From Pseudoduganella ginsengisoli (GTDB taxonomy: Bacteria > Pseudomonadota > Gammaproteobacteria > Burkholderiales > Burkholderiaceae_D), in assembly GCF_009720865.1 (NCBI RefSeq), contig NZ_WNLA01000014.1:124001-188000 (forward strand): a stretch of DNA of 64,000 bases, read 5' to 3'. Positions 20,182-27,378 of this stretch are shown here, piece by piece. How positions within the stretch are numbered: the first letter of the stretch is position 1; each line of letters starts with the position of its first letter. The position numbers were made by a program, and so were the translations under genes. Below the pieces are notes generated by a model. That model saw only the letters and a program-made list of their open reading frames with translations, was not told where the DNA came from and searched no databases.

Positions 20182-21275
20182 CGCGCAATCCTTTCGTCAT
20201 TGCAGAAAAAGATGGTTTCCGGACGCGCCAGCCGCAGCCAGTGGCGCCCCGGCTGCACCGCGGCATTGGCGGCCAGCTTGCCCTTCAGCGGATGGCCCGC
20301 CACCGTGCCCGACACCAGCTGGCACGTACCCAGGTGCTGCACATTCCAGATGTCCGCCTCCAGCGCACCGTGGCTTCCTGCCGGCGCCAGTTCAATGAAT
20401 TCCGGGCGGATGCCCATTTGCAGCGTGCCTTGCGCGCGCTTCAGCACCGACACCTGGGCCGGATCGAGTTCAATGCGGTGGCTGCCGATATGGATGCCGC
20501 GCTCGTCCGCGGCATCGACGCTGACCGGATAGAAATTCATGCCGGGACTGCCAATGAAGTAGCCGACAAACGTGTGGTCCGGACGTTCAAACAGCGCGTC
20601 GGGCGCACCCTTTTGCACGATTTTCCCGTTGGTCATCACCACCACTTCGTCAGCAAACGTCAGCGCTTCCACCTGGTCGTGCGTCACGTAAATCAGCGTC
20701 AGCTTCAATTGCTGGTGAATCTGCTTCAACTGGCGCCGCAATTGCCACTTCAAGTGGGGGTCGATCACCGTCAATGGTTCATCGAACAGGATCGCCGACA
20801 CATCCTTGCGCACCAGGCCACGGCCCAGCGAGATTTTTTGCTTGGCGTCGGCCGACATGCCGGAGGCGCGCTGTTTCAGCGTGTGCGACATGCCGAGGAT
20901 TTCCGCCACTTCATGCACGCGCTGGTGCACTTCCTTTTCCGGCACTTTGCGGTTGCGCAGCGGGAAAGCCAGGTTGTCGTACACCGTCATCGTGTCGTAC
21001 AGCACAGGGAACTGGAATACCTGCGCGATATTGCGGCCGCGGGTGGGCGTGGTGGTCACGTCCTTGCCGTCAAACAGCACCTGGCCGTGCGACGGCGTCA
21101 GCAACCCGGAAATAATGTTCAGCAGCGTCGACTTGCCGCAGCCCGACGGCCCCAGCAACGCGTAGGCGCCGCCATCTTCCCACACCATGTTCATCGGCTG
21201 CAGCGCAAAGTCGGAGGGCGCCGAAGGATGCGGGCCGTATGCATGGCCCAGGTTACGGAATTCAATACGCGCCAT
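20178..21275 (-). CDS. glpT: Glycerol ABC transporter ATP-binding protein GlpT (degenerate signature motif)
   Basis: 365 residues: ATPase domain plus a C-terminal MalK-like regulatory OB domain. Walker A is GPSGCGKST, the Q-loop region is VFQFPVLYDTMTVYDNL, Walker B is AILFDEP, and the H-switch is intact in YVTHDQVEAL. The LSGGQ signature is replaced by SGMSADAKQKISLGRGL. The partner GlpS shows the opposite defect, so the two together could build one canonical ATP site. The ATG at 21275 overlaps the end of glpS by 14 bases. The symbol follows the rhizobial glycerol importer, not the E. coli G3P antiporter. Confidence 0.9.
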
Positions 21276-22386
21276 GGCCGTTCTCCTGCGGCGCGCGCAG
21301 CAATGCGCCTTCCGCGTCAAAGATGAAAATATGGGCGGGATCCACCGCCGCCTGCACGACGGAATCAATTGCCGCCGCATGCACGCCCGGCACTTGCGCC
21401 ACCAGCCCGGGCCCCGTGCCGCCATGCGCGCCGGGCGCCCCCAGGTGCAGGTGCACATAGGTTTCCGAGCCGCTCAGTTCCGACAAATCCACCGTGCAAT
21501 CCATGCGGTTCGGCCAGCCGTCTATGCCTGCCAGCGCCACATGGTGGCAGCGGATGCCGACCTTGCACGGCTTGCCTTTGGCCAGCCCCAGCGGGTTGCC
21601 GGCCACCGTCAGCGCCGGGCCGCCGTCGAGGCGGATACTGTGGCTGTCTTCGACACGGGCGTCGAGCACGTTCATCGGCGGATCATTGAAAATGGCGGCG
21701 GCGCGGACCGACGCCGGCTTGCCGTAAGTTTCCAGCGTCGGGCCCGTTTGCAGGATGCGGCCGGCATCCATCACGACAGTGTGGCCGCCCAGCAGCAGCG
21801 CTTCCTGCGGTTCCGTGGTGGCATAGACCACGGTGGTATTGCCGTCGGCGAACAGCGACGCCAGTTCGGCGCGCAATTCTTCGCGCAATTTGTAATCGAG
21901 GTTGACCAGCGGTTCATCGAGCAGCACCAGCGGCGCTTTTTTTACCAGCGCGCGCGCCAAGGCGCAGCGCTGTTGCTGGCCGCCCGACAGGGCGCCCGGC
22001 AAGCGTTGCAGCAAGTGGCTGATGTGCAGCTTTTCCGCCATTTGCGTGACGCGCTGTTTGACTTCCGCGTCCGGGCGGCGCTGCAGGCGCAGCGGCGCGG
22101 CAATGTTGTCGTACACGGTCATGGCCGGGTAATTGACGAATTGCTGGTACACCATGGCCAGGTTGCGCTCGCGCACACTGACGCCGGTGACATCCTTGCC
22201 ATCGGCGAAGATGCGTCCCGCCGTCGGCCGGTCCAGGCCCGCCATCACGCGCATCAGCGTGGTCTTCCCTGCCTGTGTCGGGCCCAGCAAGACGTTGATG
22301 GTCCCGGGGACCAGCTTCACGTCCAGCGGGTACAGGTGCGTTTCCGCCCCGACCCGCATACTTATATCCTTCAGCTCCAGGTTCAC
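21262..22386 (-). CDS. glpS: Glycerol ABC transporter ATP-binding protein GlpS (H-switch missing)
   Basis: 374 residues, ATPase domain plus regulatory C-terminal domain. Walker A is GPTQAGKTT, the signature is canonical (ALSGGQQQRCALARAL) and Walker B is LVLLDEP. The position of the H-switch reads YATTEPQEALLLGG, lacking the catalytic histidine of the usual THD. The GTG start at 22386 has a strong AGGAGGAGAAAG site; ATG codons downstream lie inside the fold. It is the first transporter gene after glpD in the operon. Confidence 0.92.
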   Translation of the reverse strand: MNLELKDISMRVGAETHLYPLDVKLVPGTINVLLGPTQAGKTTLMRVMAGLDRPTAGRIFADGKDVTGVSVRERNLAMVYQQFVNYPAMTVYDNIAAPLRLQRRPDAEVKQRVTQMAEKLHISHLLQRLPGALSGGQQQRCALARALVKKAPLVLLDEPLVNLDYKLREELRAELASLFADGNTTVVYATTEPQEALLLGGHTVVMDAGRILQTGPTLETYGKPASVRAAAIFNDPPMNVLDARVEDSHSIRLDGGPALTVAGNPLGLAKGKPCKVGIRCHHVALAGIDGWPNRMDCTVDLSELSGSETYVHLHLGAPGAHGGTGPGLVAQVPGVHAAAIDSVVQAAVDPAHIFIFDAEGALLRAPQENGHGAY

Positions 22387-22456
22387 TGCTTTCTCCTCCT
22401 TTTGGGTACTGCCACCGGCTCTCCTACCGGCTTATTGTCGGACCCGGCGTCCCCGC

Positions 22457-24004
22457 CTAGGCCCGCTGCTGCAAACCGTCCTGCCGCATCCACGACTGCA
22501 GCCGGTCGGTATCCTGCTGGCGGCTGTGCAAGCCGCATTTGGTGCGCCGCCACAGGATGTCTTCCGCGCTGCGCGCCCATTCCACCTGCATCAGGTAGCG
22601 CGCTTCGCGCTCATACAATCCCGGCGCCAATTCCTGGCCTAAATCGTTCAATGCCGCCGCGTTGCCCAGCATGCGCGCGGCGCGGCTGCCGTACTGGCGC
22701 GCATAGCGCAGCGCCAGCTTTTGCGGCAGCCACGGATAGCTGTTACGGAAGCGGTACAGGAAGGCGGCGAAGTCGTAGCCGTCCACCAGCTCGCCCGTCT
22801 TTTGCAAATCACCGCCCGGCAGCGGTACGCGGTCGGTCCAGCCCGGAGCATTCCCGCCCAGCCGCTGCTGCAAGATGTCCAGCGCTTCTTCGGCCAGCTT
22901 GCGGTACGTGGTGATCTTGCCGCCCCAGATATTCAAAAATGGCGGACGGTCGTCACTGCACTCCAGCACATAATCGCGGGTGATGGCGGACGCCTGGCTG
23001 GCGCTGTCGTCCAGCAGCGGGCGCACGCCGGAATACGTGCTGACCACGTCAGCCGGGGCAATGCGCGTGCTGAAATAACGGTTGGCCATGTCGCACAGGT
23101 AACCGACTTCTTCGCTGCTGATGGCGACGCGGCCCGGTTCGCCCGTGTATTCCAGGTCGGTGGTGCCGATCAGCGTAAAGTCTTCCTGGTACGGGATGGC
23201 AAAGATGATGCGCTTGTCCGGATTCTGGAAAATGTACGCATAGTCATGCTCGAACAGGCGCGGCACGATAATGTGGCTGCCTTTAATCAGGCGCAGGCCA
23301 TAGCTGTTGTTGCCGCCCAGCGCACCGGCTGCGAACTGGCCCGTCCACGGTCCGGCGGCGTTGACGATGGCGCGCGCCTGCACGTCGATGCGGCCCTGCT
23401 CCGTGCTGTCGAGCGTCGCTCGCCATCCGCGGCCGTCCTGTACCACGCTGGTGCACGGCGTGCGCGTCAGGATGGTGGCGCCGCGCTCATGGGCGTCGAG
23501 CGCATTCAACACCACCAGCCGCGCGTCGTCGACCCAGCCATCCGAATACACGAAGCCCTTGCGGTAGCTGCCCTGCAATGGCGCGCCGGCCGGATGGCGG
23601 TCCAGCGCCACCCCTTCGGAACCGGGCAGGAATTCGCGTTTGGCTAAATGGTCATACAGGAACAGGCCGGCGCGGATCATCCACGCGGGACGCTGCGCGG
23701 CATCATGCGGCATCACGAAGCGCAGCGGCCACATGATGTGCGGCGCGGCGCGCAACAGCACTTCGCGTTCCTGCAGTGCTTTGCGCACCAGCTTGAATTC
23801 GTAATATTCGAGATAGCGCAGGCCGCCGTGGATCAGCTTGGTACTGGCGGACGATGTGTGCTGCGCCAGGTCGTGCTGTTCGCACAGCACGACACGCAGG
23901 CCGCGCCCCACAGCGTCACGTGCAATGCCAACGCCGTTAATGCCGCCGCCGACCACCAGCACATCGCATTCAATACGGCGGGAAGGAGTGGATGGTACCG
24001 CCAT
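22457..24004 (-). CDS. glpD: Aerobic glycerol-3-phosphate dehydrogenase
   Basis: 515-residue membrane-associated FAD enzyme that oxidises glycerol-3-phosphate to dihydroxyacetone phosphate and passes electrons to quinone. The FAD fingerprint DVLVVGGGINGVGIARDAVGRG is near the N-terminus, followed by SSASTKLIHGGLRYLEYYEF, the family signature, and ARAIVNAAGPWTG. The ATG at 24004, preceded by GGAAGGGG, is preferred over an adjacent GTG. It is the first gene of the glp operon, and TGTTCG-like boxes lie 25-40 bases upstream. Confidence 0.96.
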   Translation of the reverse strand: MAVPSTPSRRIECDVLVVGGGINGVGIARDAVGRGLRVVLCEQHDLAQHTSSASTKLIHGGLRYLEYYEFKLVRKALQEREVLLRAAPHIMWPLRFVMPHDAAQRPAWMIRAGLFLYDHLAKREFLPGSEGVALDRHPAGAPLQGSYRKGFVYSDGWVDDARLVVLNALDAHERGATILTRTPCTSVVQDGRGWRATLDSTEQGRIDVQARAIVNAAGPWTGQFAAGALGGNNSYGLRLIKGSHIIVPRLFEHDYAYIFQNPDKRIIFAIPYQEDFTLIGTTDLEYTGEPGRVAISSEEVGYLCDMANRYFSTRIAPADVVSTYSGVRPLLDDSASQASAITRDYVLECSDDRPPFLNIWGGKITTYRKLAEEALDILQQRLGGNAPGWTDRVPLPGGDLQKTGELVDGYDFAAFLYRFRNSYPWLPQKLALRYARQYGSRAARMLGNAAALNDLGQELAPGLYEREARYLMQVEWARSAEDILWRRTKCGLHSRQQDTDRLQSWMRQDGLQQRA

Positions 24005-24028
24005 CACTGCCCCTTCCGTTCGGCAAAA

Positions 24029-24044
24029 TGTTTGTTTGTGTTCA
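24029..24044. promoter_or_regulatory. Putative GlpR boxes in the glpD leader
   Basis: TGTTTG (24029) and TGTTCA (24039) occur 10 bp apart, matching the pitch of DeoR-type GlpR half-sites (E. coli consensus WATKYTCGWW). They lie 25-40 bases before the glpD ATG, where bound GlpR could block transcription. Confidence 0.55.
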
Positions 24045-24218
24045 TATCCAGTCTCTCATCGGTTCTTTTCACCGCACACGGCGGCAGCTTGCGGCCAAAC
24101 GCTGCACCGCTTGGCGTTTCATTTTCGTTTTCGACAAGCTTGTTGACCGGTCATGTCGCACTGTCTGCAGCCATTGTACGCATTTTTTAATTTGAGACAA
24201 CAACATTTTTTGCGTTTG

Positions 24219-24245
24219 TGTTCGTTTATGTTCGTTTTATGTTCG
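24219..24245. promoter_or_regulatory. Triple TGTTCG array, putative GlpR operator
   Basis: Three exact TGTTCG half-sites start at 24219, 24229 and 24240, spaced 10 and 11 bp on one helical face, each followed by TT or CTT. A further single copy is at 24314. This is the core of the 409-base glpD-glpR intergenic region and fits the GlpR consensus; effector-controlled repression of glpD is inferred. Confidence 0.65.
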
Positions 24246-24385
24246 CTTGCACGGCAGAGCGGTCTACCGGGAAGATGTGGCGCAGCTGCCATAACGTACA
24301 CAAATAGCACGAGTGTTCGCTTAGGATGTGAACTATAATGACCAGCTTTGAACCCGGATGGCTTTGCAATCCGCCCACTGCAGAA

Positions 24386-24401
24386 TGTTCGTTTTTGTTC
24401 A
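24386..24401. promoter_or_regulatory. Putative GlpR boxes before glpR
   Basis: AATGTTCGTT and a second TGTTCA start at 24386 and 24396, 10 bp apart, ending 12 bases before the glpR ATG. The position predicts autoregulation. Confidence 0.6.
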
Positions 24402-24413
24402 TTTGACAGACAC

Positions 24414-25172
24414 ATGACTCCACGCCACCGCCGCCTGCTCGACCATATCCGCCAGCATGGCGACACTTCCGTAGATGAACTGGCCCGTATCCTGGGTGTG
24501 ACCACGCAAACCATCCGGCGCGATATCCGCGAACTGGAAGATGCGCGGCTGCTGGCCCGCTACCATGGCGGCGTCGGCATCCCGTCCACCGTGGAAAACA
24601 TTGATTACGACCAGCGCCGCGAAATGGACATGGAAGCCAAATGCCGCATTGCGCAGCTGGCCGCCTCCCAGGTGGAAAATGGCCGCTCGCTGATCATCAA
24701 CATCGGCACCACCAACGAAGAAGTGTCGAAGGCGTTGCTGCGGCACAAGGGCTTGCGTGTCATTACCAACAACCTCAACGTGGCGTCCATCCTGTCCAAT
24801 AACGAGGACACGGAAGTCATCATTGCCGGCGGCCTGGTACGCAACCGCGACCGCGGTGTGATCGGCGAAGCCACGATCGACTTCATGCGCCAGTTTAAGG
24901 TCGACATCGGCATCATCGGCGTGTCAGGCATTGAAAGCGATGGCACCCTGCTGGACTATGACTACCGCGAAGTGCGGGTCACGCAAGCCATCATGGAACA
25001 GTCGCGCGAAGTATGGCTGGTGGCGGACCACACGAAATTCGGCCGCCATGCGATGGTGCGGCTGGGCAGCATCGCGCAGGTCAATAAATTCTTTACCGAT
25101 TTGCCGCTGCCGCCGGAAGCGGCGGACGCCTTCGAGAAGGCCGGCGTGGAAGTGATTATCGCGTCGCCATAA
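24414..25172 (+). CDS. glpR: DeoR-family glycerol regulon repressor GlpR
   Basis: 252 residues. An N-terminal DeoR helix-turn-helix is visible at about 5-55 (SVDELARILGVTTQTIRRDI), followed by a C-terminal sugar-phosphate-sensing DeoRC domain with LIINIGTTNEEV, LRVITNNLNVASIL, GVSGIESDGTLLDYD and VWLVADHTKFGR. In this family glycerol-3-phosphate lifts repression. It is transcribed away from glpD across a region full of TGTTCG boxes and directly upstream of tpiA. Confidence 0.94.
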   Translation: MTPRHRRLLDHIRQHGDTSVDELARILGVTTQTIRRDIRELEDARLLARYHGGVGIPSTVENIDYDQRREMDMEAKCRIAQLAASQVENGRSLIINIGTTNEEVSKALLRHKGLRVITNNLNVASILSNNEDTEVIIAGGLVRNRDRGVIGEATIDFMRQFKVDIGIIGVSGIESDGTLLDYDYREVRVTQAIMEQSREVWLVADHTKFGRHAMVRLGSIAQVNKFFTDLPLPPEAADAFEKAGVEVIIASP

Positions 25173-25197
25173 GGCGCCCGGCCAACAGGAGACCATA

Positions 25198-25947
25198 GTG
25201 CGCACCAAACTGATTGCAGGTAACTGGAAAATGAACGGCAGCTTCGAGTCCAACGGCGCGCTGCTGCGGGCGCTAAAGGAGCAGTGGCCCACGCTGCCGT
25301 GCGACGTGCTGGTCTGCGCGCCGGCTGTCTACCTGGCGCAATGCCGCGCCGAGCTGGCGGGCACGGGGATCGGCTGGGGTGCACAGGATGTATCGGCGCA
25401 CACGGCGGGCGCCTACACGGGCGAAGTGGCCGCGGCAATGCTGGCCGACGTGGGCTGCAGCCACGTGATTGTGGGCCACTCGGAACCGCGCAGCTACCAC
25501 GGCCACAGTGATGCGCTGATTGCGCAAAAGTGCCTGCGCGCGCTGGAATCAAGCCTGGCGCCCATCCTCTGCGTGGGTGAAACGCTGGCGGAGCGCGACG
25601 CGGGCCTGACCAATGCCGTTGTGATGCGGCAGCTGGGGGCTGTACTGGAAATGCTGACGCCGCGCCAAGCCGCGCAACTGGTGGTGGCATATGAACCCGT
25701 ATGGGCCATCGGCACCGGCCGTACCGCCACACCGGACATGGCGCAGGAAGTGCACGCCACGCTGCGCCGGCAATTGCACGCATTCAGCCCGGACGCTGCC
25801 GCCACAGTCCGCATCTTGTATGGCGGCAGCATGAAACCGGACAACGCGCCAGCATTGATGGCCATGCCGGATATCGATGGCGGCCTGATAGGCGGCGCAT
25901 CGCTGCAGGCAGACAGCTTCAGCGCCATCATCCGCGCTGCCGCCTGA
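25198..25947 (+). CDS. tpiA: Triose-phosphate isomerase
   Basis: 249 residues; interconverts DHAP and glyceraldehyde-3-phosphate, the step after GlpD. Catalytic residues are all visible: Lys in AGNWKMNGS, His in VGHSE, Glu in AYEPVWAIGTG, and phosphate-binding YGGSMKPDNA and GGLIGGASL. The usual GHSERR reads GHSEPR, losing one Arg. The GTG start at 25198 has AGGAGA in front. It lies 25 bases after glpR, so it is probably the glycerol-dedicated copy, with a housekeeping tpiA elsewhere. That second copy is an inference from the family's usual location beside secG/nuo genes. Confidence 0.93.
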   Translation: MRTKLIAGNWKMNGSFESNGALLRALKEQWPTLPCDVLVCAPAVYLAQCRAELAGTGIGWGAQDVSAHTAGAYTGEVAAAMLADVGCSHVIVGHSEPRSYHGHSDALIAQKCLRALESSLAPILCVGETLAERDAGLTNAVVMRQLGAVLEMLTPRQAAQLVVAYEPVWAIGTGRTATPDMAQEVHATLRRQLHAFSPDAAATVRILYGGSMKPDNAPALMAMPDIDGGLIGGASLQADSFSAIIRAAA

Positions 25948-25952
25948 GCGGA

Positions 25953-27155
25953 TCACCAGTTCGCTTCGCGTTCGGGCGTCGACGAAATTTTGTGGATAGA
26001 CAAGTCGGCGCCCTGGAATTCCTGTTCCGGGTCCAGGCGCAATCCCACCGTAGCCTTCAGCGCACCATACACGATGTAGCCGCCCGCGCTGGCAATCGCC
26101 ACGCCGGCTGCCGTGCCGATCAGTTGCGGCGCCAGCGCCACGCCGCCAACGCCGCCGAGCGCCTTGGCGCCAAAGATGCCGGCAGCAATGCCGCCCCACG
26201 CGCCGCACAGGCCGTGCAGCGGCCACACGCCCAGCACGTCATCAATTTTCCACTTGTTTTGCGCCAGCGTGAACATCCACACAAAGATGGCGCCGGCGAT
26301 ACCGCCCGTGACCAGCGCGCCCAGCGGATGCATCAAATCGGAACCCGCGCACACGGCCACCAGGCCGGCCAGCGGCCCATTGTGCACGAAGCCCGGGTCA
26401 TTGCGGCCCATCAGCACGGCCACCAGGGTGCCGCCCACCATCGCCATCAGCGAATTCACCGCCACCAGGCCGCTCATCTTGTCCAGCGACTGCGCGCTCA
26501 TGACGTTAAAGCCAAACCAGCCGACGATCAGAATCCACGCGCCCAGCGCCAGGAAGGGAATCGACGAAGGCGGGTGCGCAGAAATGCCGCCGTTTTTCGT
26601 ATAACGGCCACGGCGCGCGCCCAGCAGCAGCACGGCAGGCAAGGCGATCCAGCCGCCCATCGCATGCACAACGACGGAACCGGCGAAATCGTGGAATTCC
26701 GCGCCAAAGGCCGACAGCAGCCAAGCCTGGAAACCGAAGCGCTGGTTCCACACCATGCCTTCAAACAGCGGGTATACGACACCGACCAGCACGAACGTGG
26801 CGGCAGTCTGCGGATGGAAGCGGGCCCGCTCGGCAATGCCGCCGGAAATAATGGCCGGGATGGCGGCAGCAAAGGTCAGCAGGAAAAAGAATTTCACCAG
26901 TTCAACGCCATTCTTTGCCGACAGCACGTCCGCGCCGGAAAAGAAGTTGACGCCATAGGCAATGCTGTAGCCGACAAAGAAGTACGCGATGGCTGACACG
27001 CAAAAGTCCACGAGGATTTTCACCAGCGCATTGACCTGGTTCTTTTTGCGCACGGTGCCCAGTTCCAGGAATGCAAATCCCGCGTGCATTGCCAAAATCA
27101 TGATGGCGCCCAGCAGGATAAACAACGCATCCGCACCAAAATTATTACCAGCCAT
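25953..27155 (-). CDS. amtB: Ammonium transporter
   Basis: 400 residues with about eleven transmembrane segments, beginning ADALFILLGAIMILAMHAGFAFLELGTVR. Characteristic Amt motifs are DFAGSVVVHAMGGWIALPAV, GWFGFNVMSAQ and WPLHGLCGAWGGIAAGIFG. It conducts ammonium/ammonia across the inner membrane. There is no signal peptide and no adjacent glnK. The promoter carries a good sigma-54 element and NtrC-like boxes, indicating nitrogen-limitation control. It ends 5 bases from the convergent tpiA stop. Confidence 0.95.
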   Translation of the reverse strand: MAGNNFGADALFILLGAIMILAMHAGFAFLELGTVRKKNQVNALVKILVDFCVSAIAYFFVGYSIAYGVNFFSGADVLSAKNGVELVKFFFLLTFAAAIPAIISGGIAERARFHPQTAATFVLVGVVYPLFEGMVWNQRFGFQAWLLSAFGAEFHDFAGSVVVHAMGGWIALPAVLLLGARRGRYTKNGGISAHPPSSIPFLALGAWILIVGWFGFNVMSAQSLDKMSGLVAVNSLMAMVGGTLVAVLMGRNDPGFVHNGPLAGLVAVCAGSDLMHPLGALVTGGIAGAIFVWMFTLAQNKWKIDDVLGVWPLHGLCGAWGGIAAGIFGAKALGGVGGVALAPQLIGTAAGVAIASAGGYIVYGALKATVGLRLDPEQEFQGADLSIHKISSTPEREANW

Positions 27156-27204
27156 TCAAACCACTCCCCAAAATAATGCAAAGTTGATCTAGGAGTGTGC
27201 AATC

Positions 27205-27221
27205 AAGCAATATTCGTACCA
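27205..27221 (-). promoter_or_regulatory. Sigma-54 promoter of amtB
   Basis: On the minus strand the element reads TGGTACGAATATTGCTT. It matches the consensus TGGCAC-N5-TTGCW with one mismatch, with -24 and -12 elements correctly spaced. It lies about 50 bases upstream of the amtB ATG. Confidence 0.8.
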
Positions 27222-27268
27222 ATTTGGTGCGCATGCTTAAGTGCATGATTCGACTGAATTTTATGTTT

Positions 27269-27336
27269 CACACATTGTTGGTGCGTCAAGCACCTTGCAC
27301 CAATAACGGGCATTTATTCAGCGCCATATTGGTGCG
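27269..27336. promoter_or_regulatory. Array of three NtrC-like enhancer boxes upstream of amtB
   Basis: Three 17-mers resemble the NtrC site TGCAC-N7-GTGCA: CACAC-N7-GTGCG at 27269, TGCAC-N7-GGGCA at 27296 (one mismatch) and AGCGC-N7-GTGCG at 27320. They sit 50-130 bases upstream of the sigma-54 element, the usual enhancer distance. A weaker fourth match overlaps the -24 region at 27215-27231. Confidence 0.6.
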
Positions 27337-27378
27337 CACCGCATCAGCACGGCATGCGAGGCGCACCAGGCTGGCGCA

